Positions 1-8,621 of a stretch of 64,000 nucleotides of DNA are shown piece after piece. A program made the translations under genes and the position numbers. Numbering within the stretch: the stretch's first letter is position 1; each line of letters opens with the position of its first letter. The stretch lies in contig NZ_CP048411.1 in NCBI RefSeq assembly GCF_019355055.1, positions 124,001-188,000 of the forward strand, in the 5' to 3' direction. The notes under the pieces were generated by a model, which saw only the letters and a list, made by a program, of their open reading frames with translations, was not told the origin of the DNA and did no database searches. Origin of the DNA: Pseudomonas sp. MTM4. GTDB taxonomy: Bacteria; Pseudomonadota; Gammaproteobacteria; Pseudomonadales; Pseudomonadaceae.

Positions 1-188
1 GCGAACTGCAAATCCTGCCGGTGGATACTGTGATCGTGTGCGCCGGGCAGGATCCACTGCGTGAGCTGCAGGCCGAGCTCGAGGCGGCGGGCGCCAAGGT
101 GCATCTCATCGGCGGAGCTGACGTCGCCGCCGAGCTGGATGCCAAACGCGCGATCAACCAGGGCTCGCGCCTCGCTGCGGAAATCTGA
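1..188 (+). CDS. fadH: 2,4-dienoyl-CoA reductase (FadH), C-terminal end only
   Basis: Only the last 61 residues are present; the gene begins upstream of the window and is read in the frame that starts at base 3. The tail contains VIVCAGQDP, then IGGADVAAELDAKRAINQGS, which is the characteristic end of the C-terminal FAD/NAD-binding half of the flavin and iron-sulfur 2,4-dienoyl-CoA reductase. That enzyme removes the extra double bond when unsaturated fatty acids pass through beta-oxidation. Identification rests on this short, well-conserved tail, so a related old-yellow-enzyme family reductase cannot be fully excluded. Confidence 0.8.
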   Translation, partial: ELQILPVDTVIVCAGQDPLRELQAELEAAGAKVHLIGGADVAAELDAKRAINQGSRLAAEI

Positions 189-195
189 GTTACCC

Positions 196-223
196 GACCC
201 CGCTTCGAGCGGGGCCGCTTTAT
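196..223 (+). terminator. Intrinsic terminator after fadH
   Basis: A six base-pair GC stem (CCCCGC at 198-203, GCGGGG at 209-214) closes a five-base loop and is followed by a short T-rich stretch. It lies 10 bases past the fadH stop and just before the ribosome binding site of the next gene. Confidence 0.6.
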
Positions 224-238
224 TCATAGGAGCCTCGT

Positions 239-670
239 ATGCACACCGCACTTTCGTTGCAACCGGCCGCTGCCGCTACGCTGCAGCGCTGGCATCAGAT
301 GATCGAAGCCGCCGATCTCAGCCGCCTGCCAGAGTTGCTACATTCGCACGCCGTGTTTCGCTCGCCGATGGCCTACAAGCCCTATGAGAGTGCGGCAGCG
401 GTCAGTCTGATCCTCAATACCGTAGTGAAGGTCTTCGAGGATTTCGCTTATCACCGCGAGTTGGCCAGTGCGGACGGCTTGAGCGTCGTGCTGGAATTCA
501 GCGCGCGTGTCGGCGATCGACAGCTCAAGGGCATCGACATGATTCGCTTCGACGGGTCCGGCCTGATCACTGATTTCGAAGTCATGGTGCGCCCAATGAG
601 CGGCCTGGCGGCCCTTGGTGAAGAAATGGGCCGGCGTCTGGCGCCTCAGCTTGCGGCGATGAAGTCCTGA
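239..670 (+). CDS. NTF2-like / SnoaL-like fold protein
   Basis: A 143-residue soluble protein. The pattern is that of the NTF2-like superfamily: an N-terminal helix (LQRWHQMIEAADLSRLPELL), then a strand with HAVFRSPMAYKPYES, a helix, and a sheet ending KGIDMIRFDGSGLITDFEVMVRP. The RFD(G)xGLIxxFEVMxRP strand pair is typical of SnoaL-like proteins that act as small-molecule isomerases or hydrolases, or simply bind ligands. AGGAG at 228-232 sits seven bases before the ATG. It follows fadH after a likely terminator, so it may be a separate unit. The substrate is unknown. Confidence 0.7.
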   Translation: MHTALSLQPAAAATLQRWHQMIEAADLSRLPELLHSHAVFRSPMAYKPYESAAAVSLILNTVVKVFEDFAYHRELASADGLSVVLEFSARVGDRQLKGIDMIRFDGSGLITDFEVMVRPMSGLAALGEEMGRRLAPQLAAMKS

Positions 671-864
671 CCGGCTTCTCCAACTCAGTCACAGTTTTTC
701 TCCTGCGCAACTCAGGAGTTGTGGGCACCGGACTCGCTGCCAACCCAATCACATCGCCCGTTTCGATTTTTCTCCTACACTTGCGCCCGACAATAGAGAA
801 GCGGCGTTATGCGACCGCCTCATGGAAACATTCGCTAGCTGATCAAGCCATTGAGGGTGCGAGC

Positions 865-2226
865 ATGCAGATCAAACCGCAGACGGTCGAAGCCGTACTG
901 TTCTTCAATGATGGCGGCGTCTGTAAGGAAATGCTCTACCCGGAATTCGAGGCCATGCTCGATGGCGTGGTGAGCATGCCGGAGTTCGCCGATCAGCAGA
1001 TGCGTGTCGCCTACGTCTTGATCAATACCCGGTTGCAGATCCGTGCGGCGGTGTTCTTTTACCTGGATTTCAACGAAGACGGCTCGGCGGACAGCGGCTG
1101 GAACATTCCACTGCGCAATCTGGCCGAGCGCACCGGACGTGGGCCTGACCTAGGCGCGGGCCCCATTCGCCTGGCATGCCGCAGCCAATGTCCGGTGTCC
1201 TGGTATCAGATGCATCTCTGGGACCCGGAACTGACCCAGAGCCGGAATCACCTCGTCATGCTGCGTGACCGAATCAGGCGCAACCAGCTCGGCCTGCTGG
1301 TCGAAGAAGAAATACCTCAGGTGGTACCGGCCGAACGCCTACAGATGGTCGCCGAGGACGCCTGGTATGCGGCTGATTCTGCCAAGCAAGCGGCCACCGA
1401 GCGAGCCGAAAAGCGCGAGCAGGAGCAGCGCGTTAAGGCGGCGCAGCTGATCAAGCAGCAGCGTCTGCGCATCGCCAATCTCGAGCAGCAGCGCGAGGCC
1501 GATATCACCCGACTACGCGATTTGGCTGCACAGCAGCAGGCCAGGCTACTGGAAGAGGCTGCCCAGTTACGCCAGGAGCTCTTGGACAAGGAGCAGCTCG
1601 TCGAACAGCTTCGCTCGCAGCTCGCCGAGCAGGCGGAGGGTTTCCAAAAAAACCGTGAAGAAATGAGCCAGCAGCTGCGTGCGCTGGAGCACAACAGCCG
1701 CGCCGAAGCGCAAGCCTCGCAGGCGCAGTTCAATGAGGAGTTGAGGCGGCAGATCGCAGCAGCGGTCGCCGAATACAAAGAGCAAGTGTCCATCCGTGAT
1801 GTGGAGCTGGCCTACCGCAACGAACTGGACTCCCAGCTGCAGCAGGAGATCGAGCAACTCCAAAAGCAGCGTGATGCACTCATCGAGCAAAGCGGTGAGC
1901 AAGTGCTCAAGCGTCTTTCAGGAATCGGCGTGACGTTCATGGCTTATCACCCCGGTGCGGGCCACCTGACCATTCCGCTGCATGACATGGCGCGCTATCA
2001 GCAAAACCCTCTCGCCTATGCCGCAGCCAAATGTGCCGTTTCCGAAGAGCAGTACGGCCAGTGGGTACAGCATTATCAACAGCCGACCTGCGTCGCTACC
2101 TTGTCCAGTGGAGAGCGCTGCAATATGCCGCTGGACAAAGTGGAAGCCCCTAGCCGTTTTTTCATTGGCGAGTCCAACTGCTGTGCCAGACATAGAGCTC
2201 AGGACCGGCTGCGCACGGGTAGCTGA
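865..2226 (+). CDS. Conserved coiled-coil protein with Cys/His-rich C-terminus, function unknown
   Basis: 453 residues from ATG 865, which has GAGGG at 853-857. The frame is open back to a GTG at 721, but the extension is AT-richer and has no ribosome site. Three parts are visible. A compact N-terminal domain of about 150 residues starts VEAVLFFNDGGVCKEMLY and ends near WYQMHLWDPE. A long charged coiled coil runs through about residues 165-345, rich in Gln, Glu, Ala and Arg. A C-terminal domain holds YHPGAGHLTIP and a cluster of CVATLSSGERCNMP and SNCCARH, a possible metal site. I do not recognise a characterised family; such proteins are sometimes labelled chromosome-partitioning-like because of the coiled coil. 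No signal peptide or membrane segment is seen. Confidence 0.75.
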   Translation: MQIKPQTVEAVLFFNDGGVCKEMLYPEFEAMLDGVVSMPEFADQQMRVAYVLINTRLQIRAAVFFYLDFNEDGSADSGWNIPLRNLAERTGRGPDLGAGPIRLACRSQCPVSWYQMHLWDPELTQSRNHLVMLRDRIRRNQLGLLVEEEIPQVVPAERLQMVAEDAWYAADSAKQAATERAEKREQEQRVKAAQLIKQQRLRIANLEQQREADITRLRDLAAQQQARLLEEAAQLRQELLDKEQLVEQLRSQLAEQAEGFQKNREEMSQQLRALEHNSRAEAQASQAQFNEELRRQIAAAVAEYKEQVSIRDVELAYRNELDSQLQQEIEQLQKQRDALIEQSGEQVLKRLSGIGVTFMAYHPGAGHLTIPLHDMARYQQNPLAYAAAKCAVSEEQYGQWVQHYQQPTCVATLSSGERCNMPLDKVEAPSRFFIGESNCCARHRAQDRLRTGS

Positions 2227-2230
2227 CGAT

Positions 2231-3184
2231 TTGCCGGCATTCCCATCATCATTTCCAGAGTTACGGCCCGCGCCATTGCAGCTCATCGTCTTGCCTTGGC
2301 TGCGACAAGCGCAGGTGCAGGTTGCCGTGTTGCGCCTGGATCTGGTCGATCCCGAGCTGTCTGGAAACAAGTGGTTCAAGCTCGCTCACCATTTGCAGGC
2401 CGCGCAGGCGACCGGTGCACCAGGACTCATCAGCCTTGGTGGCTCCCATTCGAATCATCTACATGCGCTGGCGGCGGCTGCCAAACGCAGCGGGTTGGCC
2501 AGTGTCGGCCTGCTGCGCGGGCAACCACAGCGGACGGCGACCATCGACGATCTGCAGAGTTTCGGTATGCAACTGCATTGGCTGGGCTACGGCGGCTACC
2601 GTGAGCGGCACCAGCCGGGATTCTTCGATGCCTGGTGCGAACGTTATCCCGGCTTTTACTGCGTGCCGGAAGGCGGTGGCGGCCTCGCTGGCGCGCGGGG
2701 TTGCGCGCCGCTGGTGACACGTGTACAGGAGCAACTGGCCGCGATTGGCTGGGACGATCACGACGGCTGGTGGCTGGCCGTTGGAACCGGTACGACCCTG
2801 GCAGGGCTGGTGATCGGCGAAGCCGATCAGAACGAGCGCCGCGTCTACGGTGCGCTGGCAGGGCCGCCGTCTCATGGTGTTGCGCAAGAAGTCGGCAGGC
2901 TGCTCGGCGAGGCTGAAGTCTCCAGCTCAAACTATCAGCTGATCGATGCGAGTCGCGGCGGTTTCGGTCGGTTCGACGAGGCGCTTGCGCGCTTCATGGT
3001 GGAAACCGAGCGTGCCACCGGGTTGCCGTTGGAACCGGTCTATACGGCTAAGGCGATGATGGCATTGCGCCTTTATATTGAGCGCGGCTATTTTACGCCC
3101 GGCACGCGGCTCATCTTCGTGCATACCGGTGGCTTGCAGGGCCGGCGAGCTGCGCAGGCGCAGTTGGACGAGCTGCTGCGCTGA
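2231..3184 (+). CDS. PLP-dependent ACC deaminase / D-cysteine desulfhydrase family protein
   Basis: About 317 residues. The motif LSGNKWFKL carries the lysine that would form the Schiff base with pyridoxal phosphate. GGSHSNHLHALAAAA matches the substrate-binding stretch of the 1-aminocyclopropane-1-carboxylate deaminase/D-cysteine desulfhydrase family. The glycine-rich phosphate loop is AVGTGTTLAGL, and FVHTGGLQG ends the fold. Members open ACC or desulfhydrate D-cysteine; which applies here cannot be read from sequence. The start is uncertain: there is no ATG in range, and TTG at 2231, five bases after the preceding stop, gives a protein of family length, with GTG 2183 as an alternative. Tight spacing suggests cotranscription with the coiled-coil gene. 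Confidence 0.75.
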   Translation: MPAFPSSFPELRPAPLQLIVLPWLRQAQVQVAVLRLDLVDPELSGNKWFKLAHHLQAAQATGAPGLISLGGSHSNHLHALAAAAKRSGLASVGLLRGQPQRTATIDDLQSFGMQLHWLGYGGYRERHQPGFFDAWCERYPGFYCVPEGGGGLAGARGCAPLVTRVQEQLAAIGWDDHDGWWLAVGTGTTLAGLVIGEADQNERRVYGALAGPPSHGVAQEVGRLLGEAEVSSSNYQLIDASRGGFGRFDEALARFMVETERATGLPLEPVYTAKAMMALRLYIERGYFTPGTRLIFVHTGGLQGRRAAQAQLDELLR

Positions 3185-3208
3185 CTTTCCCGTCTTCTGG
3201 AACCATGG

Positions 3209-4315
3209 ATGAACAAGCCGCTGCGTCCCGATCAGTTAGGTAGTCTGATTCCGCTCAACGCGCTCTCGCCTCGTCGACTTCAGACGCTTCGCGCGCAGTT
3301 GATTCCGCGACTGCTGCTCGCCGATGAGCTGTTGTTCGATGACGAGACAGGCGCCGGTTCCTGCTACTTCCTGCTCACCGGCGCCTTGTCCATGCATGGG
3401 CCGGACGGCAAGCAATGGCGGATGGCCGCTGGCTCGCCGGAAAGCTGCCACGCATTCGGCCCCGGACCCCGGCTGAGCCAGGTGCGGGCGCTGGAAGATT
3501 GCAGTGTATTGACGGTCGATGGCGCCCAGCTGGATCGTTTGCTGTCTTGGCATCAGACCCATGCCGATCTGCTCCTGGAGCTGTCCACGGCTGGCGAACT
3601 GACTGACTGGCTCGAAGCGCTGCTGGACAATCCGCTGTTCGCCAAGGTGCCGCCGGAAAACGTGCGAAAGATGCTTGGCAGGCTCGAGTCGATCAAGCTA
3701 CCTGCCGGTTACGTACTGCTGCGTGAAGGTGATGCCGGCGACTGCTGTTACTTCCTCAAGAGCGGTCGAGCCGAGGTCATATCCGGCATTGGCGGTGTAG
3801 AGCAGGTCGTGGCGGAACTGGATGTCGGCGCCTGCTTCGGCGAAGAAGCTTTGCTCACCGAATGCCCTCGCAACGCCACCGTGACGCTGCTCGAGAATGC
3901 TCAGGTGCTGCGCCTGGCGCGGCGGGATTTCATCGCCCTGTTGAGGGCGCCGGTGGTAGCCGAGCTTGACCTTGCCGAGGCGAACGAACTGATCGCGAAG
4001 GGTGCTCAATGGCTGGATGTCCGGCTGCTGGAGGAATACCAGCGCGGCCATGCGCTGCAGGCACTGCATATGCCGCTGCATCTGTTGCGTCTCAAGACAC
4101 GCCTGCTGGCTCAGGATCGGATCTATCTGTGCTACTGCGAAAGCGGCAAGCGCAGCGCCAGCGCGGTCTTTCTGCTGACCCAACTGGGTTTCACCGCTTA
4201 TCCGCTGTCTGACGGCCTCGATGGGCTGTCCGCCGAGCAACACGCGACCTTGATCTGTGAGCAGGGCAGCGGCTATCTAGCTCGTTCCGGCGGTCGCACT
4301 GAACGCAGCGGCTAA
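3209..4315 (+). CDS. Tandem cNMP-binding-like and rhodanese domain fusion protein
   Basis: 368 residues, cytosolic. A first, degenerate cupin-like cNMP-binding domain covers about residues 20-120. A second, better conserved one follows (VLLREGDAGDCCYFLKSG, then FGEEALLTECPRNATV), which has the phosphate-binding-cassette shape FGE..L...R.AT. The last third (ANELIAKGAQWLDVRLLEEY through IYLCYCESGKRSASAV) is a rhodanese with the active loop cysteine in CESGKRS. It probably senses a ligand and handles sulfane sulfur or acts as a scaffold; no DNA-binding helix-turn-helix is present, so it is not a Crp-type regulator. It starts 24 bases after the PLP enzyme gene, which could link it to sulfur metabolism. 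Function is inferred from domains only. Confidence 0.8.
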   Translation: MNKPLRPDQLGSLIPLNALSPRRLQTLRAQLIPRLLLADELLFDDETGAGSCYFLLTGALSMHGPDGKQWRMAAGSPESCHAFGPGPRLSQVRALEDCSVLTVDGAQLDRLLSWHQTHADLLLELSTAGELTDWLEALLDNPLFAKVPPENVRKMLGRLESIKLPAGYVLLREGDAGDCCYFLKSGRAEVISGIGGVEQVVAELDVGACFGEEALLTECPRNATVTLLENAQVLRLARRDFIALLRAPVVAELDLAEANELIAKGAQWLDVRLLEEYQRGHALQALHMPLHLLRLKTRLLAQDRIYLCYCESGKRSASAVFLLTQLGFTAYPLSDGLDGLSAEQHATLICEQGSGYLARSGGRTERSG

Positions 4316-4336
4316 GCTGAAATCACTGGCGAACGA

Positions 4337-5557
4337 TCAAGACACTGTGGCGATAGCCCAGCCTGCAAGGCCGCCCACCAGCACGACCAGCCAGGGCGGT
4401 AGCTTCCAGACCATCAAGGCGACCAGCGCGACCAGCGCCAGAGCGAAGTCGACGGCGCTGAATATGGCGCTGGTCCAGACCGGATCATAAAGCGCCGCCA
4501 GTAGCAGGCCGACCACCGCGGCGTTCACTCCACCCAGCGCTGCCTGTACACGAAGGTTGGCGCGTAGCCTGTCCCAGAACGGCATGACGCCGAACACCAG
4601 CAGAAATGAAGGGGTGAATATCGCCACAAGGCATACGGCTGCGTTTATCAGGCCGGCGCTGCCAGTACCGATGGACCCGCCGAGAAATGCCGAAAAAGTG
4701 AACAGCGGCCCCGGCACCGCCTGGGCGGCGCCGTAGCCGGCAAGGAATATGTCGTTGCTGACCCAGCCATTGGGTACGACTTCGGCCTGCAACAACGGAA
4801 GCACCACGTGCCCCCCACCGAAGACCAGCGCGCCGGCGCGGTAGAAGGTGTCGAACAATGCCAACAACTGACTGCTGGAAGCGGCGGCCAGCGGGGGTAA
4901 GGCCATCAGCAGCGCGAAGAACGACAACAGGAAGAGGCCGGCAACCGAGCGACCCTGACGGCCCTGATGAGGTGCGAGAGAACCCTTCGATGTAGGGCGA
5001 AACAGCATCAGCCCGGCCAGACCTGCCAGCACGATAACGCCAAGCTGCGCCCAGGCATTATGCAGAGCCAATACCGCGCACGCGGCGAGCAGCGCGATGG
5101 TGATACGCGTTCGATCGGTGCACAGGTTGCAGGCCATGCCCCAAACCGCCTGGGCCACCACAGCAACCGCAACGATCTTCAGGCCATGCAGAAGCCCATC
5201 CGGAACGGCTTCGCCCCAACTGCTGATGCCGAACGCGAAGAGCATCAGCGCGATCGCCGACGGCAAGGTGAACCCGGCCCAGGCGGCCAGCGAGCCGCGA
5301 TAACCACCGCGTAGCAAACCGATGGCAATGCCGACCTGGCTGCTCGCCGGCCCTGGCAGGAATTGGCAGAGCGCTACCAGATCGGCATATCCCGCCTCAT
5401 CCAGCCAGCGGCGGCGGTTGACGAACTCTTCGCGGAAATAGCCGAGATGAGCCACCGGACCACCAAAAGAGGTCAGCCCCAGACGCAGAAACACCAGAAA
5501 GATGGTCCAGGCGCTTGAATGCTGCAGAGGGATTGAATCGGGTTGAACTGAGGACAT
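4337..5557 (-). CDS. chrA: Chromate transporter ChrA (long-chain CHR family)
   Basis: 406 residues with about ten to twelve hydrophobic segments in two homologous halves. The first half has FLRLGLTSFGGPVAHLGYF and CQFLPGPASSQVG; the second has AGALVFGGGHVVLPLL and AAQAVPGPLFTFSAF. These FGGP/PGP repeats define the CHR inner-membrane family, which exports chromate using proton motive force and gives chromate resistance. It converges with the cNMP-rhodanese gene, 21 bases apart, and lies 83 bases downstream of the DUF1853 gene on the same strand. A role in other anion efflux is possible in the absence of chromate. Confidence 0.9.
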   Translation of the reverse strand: MSSVQPDSIPLQHSSAWTIFLVFLRLGLTSFGGPVAHLGYFREEFVNRRRWLDEAGYADLVALCQFLPGPASSQVGIAIGLLRGGYRGSLAAWAGFTLPSAIALMLFAFGISSWGEAVPDGLLHGLKIVAVAVVAQAVWGMACNLCTDRTRITIALLAACAVLALHNAWAQLGVIVLAGLAGLMLFRPTSKGSLAPHQGRQGRSVAGLFLLSFFALLMALPPLAAASSSQLLALFDTFYRAGALVFGGGHVVLPLLQAEVVPNGWVSNDIFLAGYGAAQAVPGPLFTFSAFLGGSIGTGSAGLINAAVCLVAIFTPSFLLVFGVMPFWDRLRANLRVQAALGGVNAAVVGLLLAALYDPVWTSAIFSAVDFALALVALVALMVWKLPPWLVVLVGGLAGWAIATVS

Positions 5558-5640
5558 CGATAGGCCGTTCTGTTACTGAGGGGCAGTCTGATGGGCGCTG
5601 CAGTGTGTCGCATGTGGGTGACGATTTGATGAAGAGTGCA

Positions 5641-6543
5641 TCACCCAGGCCAGCTATCGGATACCACGAAAAGGCGTTCGCGCTCGACCCAGTGCCCATC
5701 TGCGTCGGGCTCCATTCGAGCCAGCAGGCGTGCCTGGCTGCGATTGGCATCGACAATCCATTGCTGAACGTCTTCGGCTTGCCAGAGTTGGCTGTCTTCC
5801 AATTGCGCCGGGGCCAGCCAGGTTTGACGGGGCAGCGGTTGCCAGTGCGCATCGCTATCGGTGACAGCCGAATGCAGCCAGTCGCGCAGCCGCAACCATG
5901 ACCCGCCGAGATGCATCGGGTTGGCTCCAGCGGGCGGTTCACACCCGTCCTGCCAGGGTTGGAACAGGTAGCCACCGAGCCACAAGGCGCTTTTGATCTG
6001 GCGGCAAGTCAGCTCGGTCAGCAGTGCCTGTGCCTGTTGGCTGGACGAGAGTCGCAGCTGGTGCTCGCAGAGGCGCTGCAACTTGATATCCAACCGATCA
6101 TGGCTGCCGGGACCCAGCCAGTGGTCGTGTCGGCGGCGATCGCCGGACTGCAGGCCCAGGTAGAATTTCACCGCGAGTTCAAGGTGATGCACGCCTTCTG
6201 CATCGCGCAGGATCAGATCCAGCTCGCCCAACGTCTGGCCGCCCTGGCGGATCGGCAGATTCGCCACCAGCAGTTCGACATCCGGCGCCTGAGCCAGTGC
6301 GAATTGCCAGAGGCGTTCGTAATACAGGCCCAGCCGGCGAATGCTGTGCTGTGCCAGCCACGCTTGGAGTACCGCCGGCTGTCTGTCGAGCAATAGCAAC
6401 CAGTCGCTCAGCGCAGCGGGGTCATTGCTCCAGCGACTGGCCGAAAGCGGGTGGCGCTGGGGTGATGGGGCATCGATCAAAAGCGGCGGCGAGAGCACTA
6501 CCCAGGCGAGATCCCGCACCTGTGGGTGCCGCAAGTTAGACAT
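5641..6543 (-). CDS. DUF1853 family protein
   Basis: About 300 residues, soluble. It begins HPQVRDLAWVVLSPPLL and carries LGLYYERLWQFAL, LLVANLPIRQGGQTLGELD and HHLELAVKFYLG, the conserved blocks of DUF1853. The LGELDLILRD...HLELAVKFY pattern resembles a PD-(D/E)XK nuclease core (E/D...ExK), so a nuclease-like fold is plausible but unproven. I chose ATG 6543 because the DUF homology starts there; ATG 6570 is an alternative, and neither has a clear ribosome site. It is divergent from nadK. Confidence 0.75.
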   Translation of the reverse strand: MSNLRHPQVRDLAWVVLSPPLLIDAPSPQRHPLSASRWSNDPAALSDWLLLLDRQPAVLQAWLAQHSIRRLGLYYERLWQFALAQAPDVELLVANLPIRQGGQTLGELDLILRDAEGVHHLELAVKFYLGLQSGDRRRHDHWLGPGSHDRLDIKLQRLCEHQLRLSSSQQAQALLTELTCRQIKSALWLGGYLFQPWQDGCEPPAGANPMHLGGSWLRLRDWLHSAVTDSDAHWQPLPRQTWLAPAQLEDSQLWQAEDVQQWIVDANRSQARLLARMEPDADGHWVERERLFVVSDSWPG

Positions 6544-6593
6544 TACTTCGTCAAGACAAGGGAGGGTCATGCAGCAAGCATAGCCGGGATGGT

Positions 6594-6623
6594 TTGCTGC
6601 GCCTCTGGCCTTTCGCCCATAAT
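6594..6623 (+). promoter_or_regulatory. Candidate sigma-70 promoter for the nadK operon
   Basis: TTGCTG at 6594-6599 and CATAAT at 6618-6623 are separated by 18 bases. It would give a leader of roughly 145 bases before the nadK ATG, containing a perfect six base-pair hairpin (AGAGCC at 6695-6700, GGCTCT at 6706-6711). Assignment is by consensus match only. Confidence 0.4.
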
Positions 6624-6774
6624 CCTCGCGCCGCACCGCAACGGGGTCCGCTAACGCGGTGTTGAACTCAAACGCGCCCGCGCGACACCAATCTAGAGCC
6701 TGTTAGGCTCTGCCCGGCCCGCTACCGCTCGATGCGTGCCGGCCTGTTACCCGCCACGCTATCAGGGAGCTTCA

Positions 6775-7662
6775 ATGGACCAGTTCCGCAACATCGGCAT
6801 CATCGGCCGCCTGGGCAGTTCCCAGGTGCTGGACACCATTCGCCGACTGAAGAAATTCCTCGTGGAGCGCCACCTGCACGTCATTCTCGAAGAAAACATC
6901 GCCGAGGTGTTGCCGGGGCATGGCATGCAGACCTCGTCGCGGCAACGGCTGGGCGACTCTTGTGATCTGGTGATTGTCGTCGGCGGTGACGGCAGCTTGC
7001 TTGGCGCGGCGCGAGCGCTGGCCAAGCATCGTGTCCCGGTGCTTGGAATCAACCGTGGCAGCCTTGGCTTCCTCACCGATATTCGCCCCGACGAGCTGGA
7101 AGAGAAGGTTGCTGAAGTGCTGCGTGGGCAATACACCCTGGAAAATCGCTTCCTGCTCGAAGCTCAGGTCAGGCGCTTCGAGGAGTCCATCGGAGAAGGC
7201 GACGCGCTCAACGACGTGGTGCTGCATCCAGGCAAGTCGACCCGAATGATCGAGTTCGAGCTGTACATCGACGGCCAGTTCGTCTGCAGCCAGAAGGCCG
7301 ATGGCCTGATCATCGCCACGCCCACCGGCTCCACGGCCTACTCGCTGTCTGCTGGTGGGCCGATCATGCACCCTCGGCTGGATGCAATCGTCGTCGTGCC
7401 AATGTATCCACATACCCTGTCTAGCCGGCCGATCGTGGTGGATGGCAACAGCGAGCTGAAGATCGTGGTATCGCCGAACATGCAGATCTATCCGCAGGTC
7501 TCCTGTGACGGCCAGAACCATTTCACTTGCGCGCCGGGCGATACCGTCACGGTGCGCAAGAAGCCGCAGAAGCTGCACCTGATCCATCCGCTGGACCACA
7601 ATTATTACGAGGTCTGCCGCACCAAGCTTGGCTGGGGCAGCCGCCTCGGTGGAGGGGAATAG
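6775..7662 (+). CDS. nadK: NAD kinase
   Basis: 295 residues, the usual bacterial length. It phosphorylates NAD+ to NADP+ with ATP. GGDGS (residues 70-74) is the catalytic GGDG motif, LNDVVLHPG near 145-153 is the NE/D substrate motif, and TPTGSTAYSLSAGGPI is the conserved glycine-rich loop. The chosen ATG has GGGAG at 6765-6769; the open frame extends to 6736 but without support. The last base of its stop is the first base of the GTG of the metallophosphoesterase gene, so the two are translationally coupled. It heads a run of small housekeeping genes that ends before pepN. Confidence 0.95.
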   Translation: MDQFRNIGIIGRLGSSQVLDTIRRLKKFLVERHLHVILEENIAEVLPGHGMQTSSRQRLGDSCDLVIVVGGDGSLLGAARALAKHRVPVLGINRGSLGFLTDIRPDELEEKVAEVLRGQYTLENRFLLEAQVRRFEESIGEGDALNDVVLHPGKSTRMIEFELYIDGQFVCSQKADGLIIATPTGSTAYSLSAGGPIMHPRLDAIVVVPMYPHTLSSRPIVVDGNSELKIVVSPNMQIYPQVSCDGQNHFTCAPGDTVTVRKKPQKLHLIHPLDHNYYEVCRTKLGWGSRLGGGE

Positions 7663-8621
7663 TGATCGTCGATCCGGAGCGCAGCTACGACCTCATCGGG
7701 GACGTACATGGTTGCGCTCGTACCCTGGAGCGGCTGCTTGATCAGCTCGGCTATCGCCGGCATGGCGATGTGTGGCGGCATCCGCGCCGACAAGTGATCT
7801 TTCTCGGCGACATCATCGACCGCGGCCCACGCATTCGTGAGGCGTTGCATTTGGTGCATGCGATGGTCGAGGCGGAACAGGCCTACTGCATCATGGGCAA
7901 CCACGAATTCAACGCACTGGGCTGGTACACCCCGGCACCGCCGGAAAGCGGCAAGACCTTCGTTCGCGAACATACCCCGCGCTACGAGACGCTGCTGCAG
8001 GAGACCTTCCAGCAGTTCGAACACTATCCGGATGAATGGCGGGCGTTTCGCGAGTGGTTCATGGAGCTGCCGTTATTTCTTCAGAGCGAGCGTTTCCGCG
8101 TGGTTCACGCCTGCTGGGATAACGCCGTCATCGATCAGCTTCGCCAGCGTTTGAGCCACGGCTGTGTCGATCCAGAATTCTTGCGCGATGCCGCGTTCAG
8201 TGACGGATTCGCGGCCAAGGCACTGGACCGTCTACTGCGGGGCACCGACATGCCGCTGCCCCAGGGCCTGACGCTGACCAGCGCCGAGGGATTCACTCGC
8301 AGCTTCTTCCGCACCAAGTTCTGGGAAGAGAACCCCAGGACCTACGGCGATATCGTGTTCCAGCCCGACGGTCTGCCGGAAAAGGCGGCGTGCCTGCCGC
8401 TTAGCGAAAGCCAGAAGAGCCGCTTGTTCCTGTACGGGCCCGACGATCCGCTGCTGTTCGTCGGGCATTACTGGCGTAGCGGCGAGCCCGCGCCCATACG
8501 CCATAACCTGGCTTGCCTGGATTACAGTGCGGTGAAATACGGCAAGCTGGTCGCCTACCGGCTCGACCAGGAAACCCGACTCGACCCGGCGAAATTCGTC
8601 TGGGTGAATGTGGAGCGCTAG
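7662..8621 (+). CDS. Metallophosphoesterase (PPP/ApaH-like)
   Basis: 319 residues from GTG 7662, which overlaps the nadK stop by one base and has GGAGGGG at 7652-7657. The three signature metal-binding blocks of the PPP-type calcineurin-like fold are present: GDVHG (13-17), GDIIDRG and GNHE. Such enzymes hydrolyse phosphomonoesters or dinucleoside polyphosphates (ApaH is the best-known bacterial relative), but the substrate here is not determined. Coupling to nadK hints at nucleotide metabolism. The product is cytosolic, with no signal peptide. Confidence 0.88.
   Translation: MIVDPERSYDLIGDVHGCARTLERLLDQLGYRRHGDVWRHPRRQVIFLGDIIDRGPRIREALHLVHAMVEAEQAYCIMGNHEFNALGWYTPAPPESGKTFVREHTPRYETLLQETFQQFEHYPDEWRAFREWFMELPLFLQSERFRVVHACWDNAVIDQLRQRLSHGCVDPEFLRDAAFSDGFAAKALDRLLRGTDMPLPQGLTLTSAEGFTRSFFRTKFWEENPRTYGDIVFQPDGLPEKAACLPLSESQKSRLFLYGPDDPLLFVGHYWRSGEPAPIRHNLACLDYSAVKYGKLVAYRLDQETRLDPAKFVWVNVER

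Noticed and set aside
721..864. N-terminal extension of the coiled-coil protein from GTG 721
   Set aside because: There is no ribosome site, and the codons differ from the rest; GAGGG before ATG 865 gives a better start.
3209..4315. Crp/Fnr-type transcription regulator
   Set aside because: The nucleotide-binding domains are followed by a rhodanese, not a helix-turn-helix.
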